Shown piece by piece: positions 1-8,000 of a stretch of DNA of 16,264 nucleotides. The DNA comes from an uncultured Chitinophagales bacterium. GTDB taxonomy: Bacteria > Bacteroidota > Bacteroidia > Chitinophagales > Chitinophagaceae. Every line of letters begins with the position of its first letter. Within the stretch, counting starts at the first letter, position 1. The notes under the pieces were generated by a model that ran no database searches, had not been told where the DNA came from, and saw only the letters and a program-made list of their open reading frames with translations. The position numbers were made by a program, and so were the translations under genes. The DNA is taken from NCBI GenBank assembly GCA_946886475.1, contig CAMPIQ010000080.1, positions 1-16,264 of the forward strand, read 5' to 3'.

Positions 1-1
1 T

Positions 2-697
2 AAATATACCTACCAGGTAGGAAATCCTTTTTACCGGCCACAATACACATGGAATGTTGAAATGAGCCATATATTCAAAAACAGGCTGGTATCGGGTATA
101 AGTTATAGCGTGACCAATGATTATTTTTCCCAGATATTCCCTGTGGACAGCAATGGAATTGTTTTATACACGGAAGGAAATCTTGAGAAACTTCAGAATT
201 TTGGAATTTCTACCGCCCTCCAGATATCACCTACCCGGTGGTGGTCATTAAATTCAAGTGTGGTATTGTACCATAAAAAAATGAAGGGTTTTATAGACAA
301 AGCCTATGAAGCCAGCATTACCCAGGTAAATCTGAGTCTGAATAACCAGTTTCGTTTCAATAAAGGTTGGGCTGCAGAATTATCCGGATCGTACAGCTCA
401 AAAAGCCAGCACGATCTGCAGGAAATTGTTGACCCTGCAGGACAATTATCTATTGGCTTATCTAAAACCATATTAAAGAACAGGGGCAGTTTGCGTTTAT
501 CCGCAAGAGACATCTTTTATACGCAATGGATGAAAGGAAATACGTTATTTGTAAACGTGGATGAATATTTTAAACTTACAAGAGATACCCGTGTGCTAAC
601 CATTTCATTTGCTTACCGGTTTGGACAGCATTTTAAACCAGGCAAGCGTTCAGCCGGATCAGCAACCGAGGAAGTAGAAAGGGTTGGGAATGGATAA
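2..697 (+). CDS. Outer-membrane beta-barrel receptor, C-terminal fragment
   Basis: The reading frame is open from position 2 at the window edge, so the Met at 62 is internal and the gene begins outside the window. The translation starts KYTYQVGNPFYRPQYTWNVE and runs through alternating polar/aromatic strands (SGISYSVTNDYFSQI, WWSLNSSVVLYHKK, GWAAELSGSYSSKS), then ends with 'TISFAYRFGQ' and a charged tail 'GSATEEVERV'. This pattern is typical of the C-terminal barrel of Bacteroidota OMP_b-brl/TonB-dependent-receptor-like proteins, where 'GNPxLxPQY' and the final 'YRFG' are recurrent. It would sit in the outer membrane. No plug domain or TonB box is visible in this part, so the substrate and any TonB dependence cannot be stated. 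It is separated from the FHA-kinase array by about 1.9 kb and unrelated small genes, so no functional link is claimed. Confidence 0.85.
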   Translation, partial: KYTYQVGNPFYRPQYTWNVEMSHIFKNRLVSGISYSVTNDYFSQIFPVDSNGIVLYTEGNLEKLQNFGISTALQISPTRWWSLNSSVVLYHKKMKGFIDKAYEASITQVNLSLNNQFRFNKGWAAELSGSYSSKSQHDLQEIVDPAGQLSIGLSKTILKNRGSLRLSARDIFYTQWMKGNTLFVNVDEYFKLTRDTRVLTISFAYRFGQHFKPGKRSAGSATEEVERVGNG

Positions 698-730
698 AAC
701 AAACCACATCGGTAATAGCCAACACCCGGC

Positions 731-1009
731 ATGCATCTATTTTCTTATCGAAACTGTCTAACAATAAACACCCTTATGTTTGCATTGACCAAACTCCCGC
801 GTTTCATGGAATATCTCTACCAGCATTATCAGAAATATTACAGTCTCTACAATGGTAGGTTAATAGAACTTTTTCCCTGTTCGGAAGCAACAGAAGATTC
901 TCTTGCTATAGCAGATGATGATCAGTCAACCTATCAGGAAGATGATCAGATATATCAATTATGGACCACATTTGAAACTGATCCGGAAAATCAATCATCA
1001 AATCATTAA
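731..1009 (+). CDS. Small hypothetical protein, acidic C-terminus
   Basis: This is a 92-codon ORF downstream of the barrel gene on the same strand, with a 33-nt gap. I do not recognise the family. An internal Met at 776 would give a 77-residue form starting MFALTKLPRF, which is an equally plausible start. The middle is Tyr/His-rich (YLYQHYQKYYSLYNG). The C-terminal half is acidic, with a short imperfect repeat DDQSTYQ/DDQIYQ. There is no convincing signal peptide or membrane helix. Codon choice resembles the neighbouring real genes, which is the main support. It could still be a chance ORF; conservation in relatives would decide. Confidence 0.35.
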   Translation: MHLFSYRNCLTINTLMFALTKLPRFMEYLYQHYQKYYSLYNGRLIELFPCSEATEDSLAIADDDQSTYQEDDQIYQLWTTFETDPENQSSNH

Positions 1010-1045
1010 TCCCAGCATTTAAATCAGGATGGCTTCCATTTATTG

Positions 1046-1576
1046 CTATTGCCTGATTATATCGCTCTTTTCAATCCTGAGGCCTCTGGAATTGCCCCAC
1101 ATACCCAAACCCGCATAAGGACTTTTTCCATTAGCACCGGATCTTAACCCTGTACTTCCCATAGTGCCCGGACTGCTTCCTGTTCCTACTGTTCCCATAC
1201 CGGTTATAGTACCCGAAGAGGTTGTTGAACTTGGAAATACCCGCAGTTTTCCATGAGCATAACCATAAGCACCCTTTGGCATTCCAAGAATTTCGACATC
1301 CTTAATCTCCGGCTCAATTCCCTTTGCCCTTATATTTAGTGTATGTATTAACGGATCTGAAATGATAAAATTCACCTGAGGGCCCATGGCCGGGTTACCC
1401 ATCCTGGCCTCGTAAGCGGAAAAAGAATTGAGTGTGATAACCGCACTATTACCTGACTGGTCAGAAGGTTTGAGTCCATACCCTTTTTTTACCCCTGATC
1501 TCTCTGTGTTTTTTTGTGCTCCGGCTGAATGTGCCAGCATGATAACCGTACACAAACATATCCATATCTTTTTCAT
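1046..1576 (-). CDS. Secreted hypothetical protein with Gly/Ser-rich tail
   Basis: A 176-residue protein on the - strand, convergent with the preceding small ORF. The N-terminus MKKIWICLCTVIMLAHSAGA-Q is a good Sec signal peptide, with a basic n-region, a hydrophobic core and an AGA-Q cleavage site near residue 20. The mature part has a compact region (about 50-110) containing 'VNFIISDPLIHTLNIRAKGI' and 'KDVEILGMPKGAYGYAHGKL'. A low-complexity Gly/Ser/Thr-rich stretch follows (about 113-155). No catalytic motif or known domain is recognised. It is probably periplasmic or surface-exposed. The signal peptide and an open frame of this length make a real gene likely, but the function is unknown. 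Confidence 0.6.
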   Translation of the reverse strand: MKKIWICLCTVIMLAHSAGAQKNTERSGVKKGYGLKPSDQSGNSAVITLNSFSAYEARMGNPAMGPQVNFIISDPLIHTLNIRAKGIEPEIKDVEILGMPKGAYGYAHGKLRVFPSSTTSSGTITGMGTVGTGSSPGTMGSTGLRSGANGKSPYAGLGMWGNSRGLRIEKSDIIRQ

Positions 1577-1658
1577 AACAATAGTATATCTGATAACAGG
1601 TACAAACCTGCTGCCAGTTATAATATGGATCCGATGAGGTTGATGAAATTCCAGGGGA

Positions 1659-1859
1659 TCATCTTAGATACAGACGACCTTTCTTCTCCTTACCAATCAT
1701 CTCAAATTCAAGTTCCCTGATATATTGTAAAACCGGAAGGCTTACAATACCAGAACATTTTTCCAGTATTTCCTTCTTGGTCAATTCTTCACCCGGCTCA
1801 ATGAACTGTTTCAATTCATTGTAATTAACATTGATCGCTGGTGAAAATTTATATTTCAT
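1659..1859 (-). CDS. Small hypothetical protein, 66 residues
   Basis: A 66-residue - strand ORF lying 82 nt upstream of the secreted-protein gene in the same orientation. The sequence (MKYKFSPAINVNYNELKQFI... to KGRLYLR) is charged, soluble and free of cysteine clusters. Predicted helices around 'YNELKQFIEPGEELTKKEIL' and 'SLPVLQYIRELEFEMIG' give a helix-turn-helix-like or winged-helix feel, but no DNA-binding motif can be assigned with confidence. It lacks a signal peptide, so it would be cytoplasmic. The composition looks like a genuine protein rather than a random frame. I do not recognise the family. Confidence 0.5.
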   Translation of the reverse strand: MKYKFSPAINVNYNELKQFIEPGEELTKKEILEKCSGIVSLPVLQYIRELEFEMIGKEKKGRLYLR

Positions 1860-2597
1860 GTAAACAATAATCTAGTTTTTCCACAAACTGATGGTACTTG
1901 TATTTTCTTTTTCCCAAACTAAAGAAGATGTTTGTCCAGGTTTAACTGAACGTACCAAAACTGCATTCTTTTGAATGACCTTTCTTCTTCTTTTTTCATT
2001 GTTACTATTACTACGCATTTCCATAATTCTGATTTTCTAGTAGAGATTTGAAAACCGTGCCAAAAAAAGATCAGGCACCATAACTGACTGCTGTTTAAGT
2101 TCAGATTGAGTTTAAAAATGACGTTTAACATTCAATAATCCTCGTTAACATGGTTAATCTATTGGCCTTCGCGGGCATATCATTCATTGAAAAAATCAAG
2201 GCCGGTTTGCACATATCCATCCACACTGTATTTCCAATTGCCTGTAAACATGTGATCATGCAGGGCTGCCCTACTTCATACCCCTATGAAAAATGGTATG
2301 ATTGAAGATTTACAAAAGCCGATCAGGCTAACAGTTCTTAAAAATCATCCAATACAATGAATGATGAGGGGGCAGATGCAATACAAGACGGTTTAGCCGC
2401 CATCCCAATTTTTAGCCGGCTTACAATTCCTGAACCCCGCTGTTGTGGAAGGCATTTTTCTGTTACCTGCCATACCGTACTAAAAAATACTTAATAACCG
2501 CAGTCCGTATAAGAAAGAATTAATTATTTCGTTGAACGCAAGGGTATCCGGGGAACCATTCCTTCATTTCCTTTACATTTACTTTCAACAACCAAGC
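1860..2597. other. Gene-free stretch upstream of the FHA/phosphatase array
   Basis: About 740 bases with no ORF I can support. It holds the divergent spacer between the small - strand gene and the + strand array, so promoters for both directions should lie here, but I found no clean Bacteroidota -33/-7 pair to place one. Only short inverted repeats are present: GTGCC/GGCAC at 2057-2061/2074-2078 and AGGGC-T-GCCCT at 2262-2272. A 70-codon - strand ORF (1919-2131) and a 45-codon + strand ORF (2357-2494) have implausible composition and are not called. The frame of the first array gene is open back to a TTG at 2532, inside this stretch. Confidence 0.6.
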
Positions 2598-3551
2598 ATG
2601 AAACCAAAAGAATCTTTCTGGAAAAAAATAGGACTTCACGACTGGCTATTAAAAAAAGAACAGGAACCCGGCCTTCACCAGCCAGCAGTGCTTACACCCA
2701 ATGATGTTTATCATTATATACTGGAAAAATTCAGTCAAAGCATAGCGGAACTTTCATTTGCCGACCGCCTGGTTTTTTACCATGAATATATCATAGCATT
2801 CAATGCCGATGATTTCAAAGACTTCATGGATAATAAGAAAGGGATCTTTGGATTGATTGTTCAGGAAACGGTTAAAAAGTTCTATGATGTGTTGAAGGAA
2901 CACCGGTCAAAAGGTAAAACCGTTGAGCCTTCGGCAAGTAAATGGGTATTCCGTTTTGTGAGCCACCCGGATTATGCCAGAGGGGATAAAGGCTTTATTG
3001 GCAAATTATTGCCGGGCAACATCTCTGGTGGCAATGAAAACCTCAGGGTTACTTTCATTCCCCGCCAGACCGGGATCGCCCAGACCTTTGACATCAATCC
3101 TGATATTCTTCAGGGATTTACCTTTTATAGCGAAGGTTATTATGAAGTTCCATATGAATCGAATTTAACCTATGATGAGGCCAGGGCAAAACAACTAACC
3201 AATACCGTTAAAGCCCGTTTTGAAACGATTGTGCCTGAAAAAGAATTCGCCGGACGCAAGATCGAGTACATGATGAGAGATGATGAGATAACCGTAAGCG
3301 GCAAGGATGAAAGCAGGGAAGCGACGAACATCTTCCGCATTCCAAGTGAATGGGTTAACACGCCACACCTCCGGATCAGATATGATAAGAATGACAATAA
3401 ATTTTTCCTGGCTTCGTTTGGCGAAAAAACCCTTTTGAATGAAAAAGAAATTAACAGAAGCGATCTGCATCACCCTCAATGGACAGAACTGCCATTAAAC
3501 AGCAGGATCATGCTCAATGGTATTGTTGGTATAAATATTTTTAAATCTTAG
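2598..3551 (+). CDS. Degenerate FHA-domain protein with FhaA-like N-terminal region
   Basis: A 317-residue cytoplasmic protein and the first gene of the array. The ATG at 2598 (MKPKESFWKKIGLHDWLLKK) is preferred to the upstream TTG at 2532, whose extra 22 residues look non-coding. The C-terminus (about 190-317) reads like an FHA beta-sandwich: a loop with SGKD (234-237), 'HLRIRYDKNDNKFFLASFG', 'KTLLNEKEI' and a final 'SRIMLNGIVGINIF'. The phosphothreonine-binding residues of canonical FHA domains are missing: GR is GK (235-236), and the Ser-Arg of SRxH is replaced in N254-T255-P256-H257. The middle part, 'FYHEYIIAFNADDFKDFM' followed by helices and 'SKWVFRFVSHPDYARG', resembles my recollection of the N-terminal domain (DUF3662) of actinobacterial FhaA. 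That match is inference. The tight downstream genes point to a scaffold or adaptor role in the phosphorylation system. Confidence 0.85.
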   Translation: MKPKESFWKKIGLHDWLLKKEQEPGLHQPAVLTPNDVYHYILEKFSQSIAELSFADRLVFYHEYIIAFNADDFKDFMDNKKGIFGLIVQETVKKFYDVLKEHRSKGKTVEPSASKWVFRFVSHPDYARGDKGFIGKLLPGNISGGNENLRVTFIPRQTGIAQTFDINPDILQGFTFYSEGYYEVPYESNLTYDEARAKQLTNTVKARFETIVPEKEFAGRKIEYMMRDDEITVSGKDESREATNIFRIPSEWVNTPHLRIRYDKNDNKFFLASFGEKTLLNEKEINRSDLHHPQWTELPLNSRIMLNGIVGINIFKS

Positions 3552-3555
3552 CAGC

Positions 3556-3645
3556 ATGGTTATTTCCATTATACTTTTTGTGATATGTGCACTTATGCTG
3601 GTTGTACATTTTCGTGAAATAAAATCTACTCATGACAAAACCTGA
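3556..3645 (+). CDS. Candidate 29-residue single-helix membrane microprotein
   Basis: A short ORF lies between the FHA-like gene and the phosphatase gene. It starts 4 nt after the upstream stop and overlaps the phosphatase start by 14 nt in another frame. The product reads MVISIILFVICALMLVVHFR followed by EIKSTHDKT. It has one hydrophobic helix (about residues 2-18) with a short charged C-terminal tail, the look of a small inner-membrane protein. The spacing on both sides fits translational coupling within the operon. Against it: it is very short, and the stretch could simply be a linker carrying a chance ORF. I know of no matching family. Conservation of the helix between the same two genes in relatives would be the test. 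Confidence 0.4.
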   Translation: MVISIILFVICALMLVVHFREIKSTHDKT

Positions 3646-5029
3646 TCATTTTTTCGGTGCCACTGATACAGGAAGGCAAAGAAATAATAATGAAGATGCT
3701 TTTATAGCCCAGGCGCTGGCAGATAACAGGATACTGGCCTGCGTAATTGATGGCGTTGGCGGCTATGAAGGTGGTGAAGTGGCTGCTGCAATAACAAAGG
3801 ATACGATTTTAGAAAACTTCAGAAGATCAGCTGCCGACCTTTCTTTAAAGATGAAAGCTTCTCTTGTGCAGGCCAACCAGAAGATTTATGAAGACAGACT
3901 TCAGAATCCCGACAGGAACAACATGGCCTGTGTGGTAACGCTTACCATTGCAGATATGGAGCAAAGCCAGTTCCATTATGCACATGTGGGGGATACCCGG
4001 TTGTACTTATACAGGGACCGCTCCCTGGTGAAAGTAACAAGAGACCATTCTTTTGTAGGTTTTCTTGAGGACAATAAACGAATTTCTGAAGAGGAGGCAA
4101 TGAACCATCCCAAGCGCAATGAGATCAACAAAGCTCTTGGATATGACCCCAACATGGCTGGTGTTGCGGATTATATTGAAACCGGCGCTTCACCTTTCTT
4201 ACCCGGCGATCTCCTACTGTTATGCAGTGACGGACTCACCGACCTGGTGGACCATAAAACCATTTCCTCAATCCTTAATAATTCTACTCCTTTAAATGAA
4301 AAAACAAGATTACTGATAGATGCTGCCAATGATGCCGGAGGAAAAGATAATATCACGGTTGTTTTGGTTCACAATCATAAAAAAGCCTCAAAACAAAAAG
4401 CAACAAGACCAGTTCTGATAAAAAAAAACGAGCAGGCACCAAAACAGGTTGAAATAAAAAAAACTCCGGTAATGCATAAACCGGAAAAAAAGAAAGGGAA
4501 AGGATTGATCGTGTTTCTTTTGTTGTTATGCATTTTACTTGCAGCGGCAGTTTATTTTTTATGGCAGCGAAACATTAAAAAGCCTGAACCTGTAAATACG
4601 GTTACCCAGGCAGTTAAAAGAAATGCCTCGGAACAGAGGCTTCTGGACAGCCTGGAAGTTTCACCTTTTATTTTCCTTGACAGCAGCTACGGCAAAGCTA
4701 TCACCATATCTGACCTGGTGCTGGTACAAAAAGATTCATTATACATCAATGGCAATGGACTTACATTATCAAGTGATAGTGCTTATAACGGGCCGCTATT
4801 TGTAACCCCTCCATCATGCAATTATATTCTACTGGAAAACCTGGTGATCGAAGGTTTCACCATTGGCCTTACCACATATAGTAAAGTTGTAAAACTTAAA
4901 AATGTAAGGTTTATCAATTGTAATATACCGGTTCAGTATAATACATCCCTACCATTGAACAGATCATTAAGCGGTACTATAACGGACAGTTTATTATTCA
5001 AACCGGATTCCACATCAAAAAACAGGTAA
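3632..5029 (+). CDS. Membrane-anchored PP2C-type Ser/Thr protein phosphatase
   Basis: A 465-residue protein that should remove phosphate from Ser/Thr in the cytoplasm, opposing the two kinases encoded downstream. Residues 1-250 form a PPM/PP2C domain. It has GATDTGRQRNNNEDAF (9-24, metal-binding Asp22), VIDGVGGYEGG (38-48, Asp40/Gly41), HVGDTRLYLYR, CSDGLTDL (198-205, Asp200) and GGKDNITVV (236-244, Asp239), so the Mn/Mg ligands are intact. A Lys-rich linker (about 250-290) leads to one transmembrane helix (about 291-311, GLIVFLLLLCILLAAAVYFL). An extracytoplasmic tail of about 150 residues follows. The segment 'YILLENLVIEGFTIGLTT' and then 'VVKLKNVRFINCNIP' looks like rungs of a right-handed beta-helix. 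The layout (cytoplasmic PP2C, helix, exported tail) recalls mycobacterial PstP, though the tail is different. The stop codon overlaps the next start by one base (TAATG). Confidence 0.96.
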   Translation: MTKPDHFFGATDTGRQRNNNEDAFIAQALADNRILACVIDGVGGYEGGEVAAAITKDTILENFRRSAADLSLKMKASLVQANQKIYEDRLQNPDRNNMACVVTLTIADMEQSQFHYAHVGDTRLYLYRDRSLVKVTRDHSFVGFLEDNKRISEEEAMNHPKRNEINKALGYDPNMAGVADYIETGASPFLPGDLLLLCSDGLTDLVDHKTISSILNNSTPLNEKTRLLIDAANDAGGKDNITVVLVHNHKKASKQKATRPVLIKKNEQAPKQVEIKKTPVMHKPEKKKGKGLIVFLLLLCILLAAAVYFLWQRNIKKPEPVNTVTQAVKRNASEQRLLDSLEVSPFIFLDSSYGKAITISDLVLVQKDSLYINGNGLTLSSDSAYNGPLFVTPPSCNYILLENLVIEGFTIGLTTYSKVVKLKNVRFINCNIPVQYNTSLPLNRSLSGTITDSLLFKPDSTSKNR

Positions 5030-8000
5030 TGCGATTTTTCAGGGAAAGAAATATTGAAAGGATATTCATGCTACTGATAACAGGCGTGCTCCTGATTTTG
5101 TTTATACGCCTGGGAACAGTGCTTGAGAAAGACTACAGCGAAGTACCACAACGAATTGCCAATGGCACAATGGTAAATCTGAATGGTGGCCAGTTAGACC
5201 AGCGGATCAAAAACTTATTGGAAAAAGGATTTTATTTAGAAGACCCCCGCGATATAAACCTGGCTTACAAAACTGTTTCACAAGGTCTTGCTTCGGAGGC
5301 TGAAATGGATAACATTGGTGAACTTAATAAGAAAAGATTTTTTCTTACAACAGAGCAGGCATATAAAGAAGGCGGAGAGTCGTACAGAAAAAGAGCGGAA
5401 CTGGCAAGAACCCTGCTGGGCTTTGCCGGAGATGACTCACTACGGTTCAACCAGGAATTAACAAACCCACCTCATCTGCCATCAGTTGTTGATGTTCAAA
5501 TGGGAAAACATAAGCTGGAAGGGAAAGTACAGGACCGCGACAACAATAATTTAAATGGTGTTCTTGTAAGATTGCAATTAATTTTGCCGGATAGTGCCAG
5601 GCAGATTGAACTGACGAATGCCGATCTGGTTGAAGAAAATACAAATACCATCCGGAAAGTCTTTGTTGTTGATTCCGCAAACAGGGAGCTTCAATCATTA
5701 GCCGTTTATGCAAGAACAGATGCTTCTGGAAAATTTACATTCAAAGGACTGCCCGATGAACAGGCTTATGAGGTATTACCCCTTAAACCCCATTTCCAGT
5801 TTGGATCTTCAAAAGGTGTTGAGAAATTAACGAAGAATGTTTCTTTTGATTTCACCGCATCTCCACATACGATCAGGCTTTTCTCCACCAGGGATTTTAA
5901 TAATCTTAAAAAAGAAGGGGCGCTTATTGTAAGAACACCTGATGAAGCCTCAAAAGGTTATACAATAATCACCACAGGCTTTTTTATTGCATTCTTTCTT
6001 TTGCATTTATTTCTAACCATAAGTTTTCCTAAGGCCGACCAGTTAATATTACCCGTGCTGATGCTGCTTACAGGAATTTCATTTCTCACTCTTTTAAGTT
6101 TGCAGGATCCTTTGCGGGACAGATTCCTTGCACAAAATATGTTCTGGTATTTTGCCGGAGGTATTGTGCTGATGGCCTTATTATTACTGTTCAACCTGCG
6201 GAGGTTCACCACTGATTCAGGATTATTCAGGTTGTTTGCATTTAAAAATGATCCTAAGGCTGCCAATGGCTGGCCCTGGGCAGCAGCCGCTGCCATCTTA
6301 TTGCTCCTTACCATTATTTTTGGAAGCGGTCCGGAAGGAAGTGGCGTAAAAGTGAACCTCCTTGGGTTTCAGCCCAGCGAGATCGTTAAATTTCTATTAC
6401 TGGTTTTCCTGGCGGGTTTCTTTACCGCAAATGAAAAATTCATTGCAGAATACGGCAGATGGCAGAAACGGTGGTCCTTCTTTTCATTTGCTTTATTATC
6501 CATTATAGTTTCCATTTTATTATTTCTTATCCTCGGCGACCTCGGACCCGCAATGGTGGTCTGCTTTACCTTTATAGTTTTGTTTTCATTTTCGAGAGGT
6601 GATTTTTTACTGGCGGTAGGAGCCGCAGTATTATATGTGCTGGCGATATGGCTCACAAAAAACCTTTGGATAGCCACTGCCATTCTTATTGTTATTCTTG
6701 TAACAGCATCTTTCGCCATTAAAAAAGGAATGAGTGAATCAGCTGTTATGGTGATTTTGGTAATGGCTGGTTTTTTATTACTTGACCAGGTACCTTTTAT
6801 AGATGATCTTTTTCCAGGTCCTGTGGAAAGACTGGTAGAAAGAAAATCCATCTGGCAGGATCCATGGAATAACGAAGTGTTTGGCGGCGACCATATTGCA
6901 AACAGCATATGGGCTATGTCGAGTGGCGGCATAGAAGGCCAGGGTATTGGAGAAGGTTTTGCCAAGACCATACCTGAAGCCCATACCGATATGATACTGC
7001 CTTCCATGGGAGAAGAGTTTGGTTTGATGGGCATTCTCTCTGTATTTATCCTTTTTATCATTTACCTGCACCGCTCCATCATCATCGGAAGACAAACCGG
7101 AACGCCCTTTCTTTTTTATTTATGTGCAGGCATTGGCATCAGCACCTTTATACAATTTTTGCTGATAGCAGGAGGTTCCATTGGTGCACTTCCACTTTCG
7201 GGCGTCTCCCTTCCTTTTATGAGTTATGGAGGTTCATCGCTTATCATGAATATGATGGCCGCAGGGTTTTTATTATCTGCATCCAATGCTCAGGGAACAG
7301 CAGTACAAATGAAATTTATTACGAAACAGCAGGACAGGAATCTTATACCTGCATTGGTTGCTTCATTTATAGGAATTCTCTTATTAGGTATTACCGTTAC
7401 CCAATATCTGTTCAAAAACAAAAAATGGGTAGTACAACCTGCTCTGGTGGCAGACAGGAGCGGTGCAAGGATGTTTAGTTACAATCCACGTATTGCCATA
7501 TTAATGAACCGCCTTGGCGCCGGAGATCTTTTAGACCGTAATGGAAGATTGCTGGCAACAAGTAAACCTGAATCAATCGGGAAAAACAGGGATAGCCTGG
7601 TTAATGCTGGTCTTGATGCCATGGCCCTTCAGGCTATAAGCCGCAAACGTCTTGACAGGTATTATCCATTTGAAGAACACATGTTTTTCTGGATCGGAAA
7701 TTTAAATACAGGCATATTTATGGGAGGCACCAATGGATATTTTGCCGAATACGAACACATTGCTGAACTGCGAGGCTTCCCCGCTCCCACAACGCATTTT
7801 GAAGTAACGGCAAGCCGGTTCAGGGAGAATCGTTTTCTTCCAAAGCGAAGGCAGGAAATGACCGTGGCTAAAAAAGATTATTCTGCCATATCAGATCTTC
7901 TGCTGGCAGGCATCAACAGCAAAGAAGTAGAAGCATTCAAACAAAGGAACCGTGATGTACAGCTGACCATGGATGCCGCATTACAAACAGAGATCCAGCA

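Noticed and set aside
1022..1058. AATCAGG/CCTGATT inverted repeat between the convergent genes, a possible bidirectional terminator
   Set aside because: The stem is only 7 bp with a 23-nt loop, the right arm lies inside the - strand gene, and no T-tract follows.
1597..1610. CAGGT-ACAA-ACCTG hairpin upstream of the secreted-protein gene
   Set aside because: A 5-bp stem is too short to call a regulatory site without conservation data.
1919..2131. 70-codon - strand ORF in the gene-free stretch
   Set aside because: The product is rich in Trp, Cys and Phe with no domain-like pattern, and the frame lies in AT-rich spacer; it reads like a chance ORF.
2262..2272. AGGGC-T-GCCCT palindrome in the gene-free stretch
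   Set aside because: A single short palindrome with a 1-nt centre, no second copy and no promoter placed nearby; likely chance.
2357..2494. 45-codon + strand ORF (MNDEGADAIQDG...)
   Set aside because: Composition is unremarkable, with a Cys-Cys and no hydrophobic core or family resemblance; there is no neighbour coupling, so it cannot be supported.
2532..2597. Upstream TTG extension of the first array gene
   Set aside because: The extra 22 residues (NARVSGEPFLHFLYIYFQQP) lack charge balance and look like translated spacer; the ATG at 2598 starts a natural cytoplasmic N-terminus.
6369..7061. 230-codon - strand ORF
   Set aside because: It lies wholly opposite the SEDS membrane helices; long antisense frames are expected opposite hydrophobic coding sequence, and the product has no recognisable domain.
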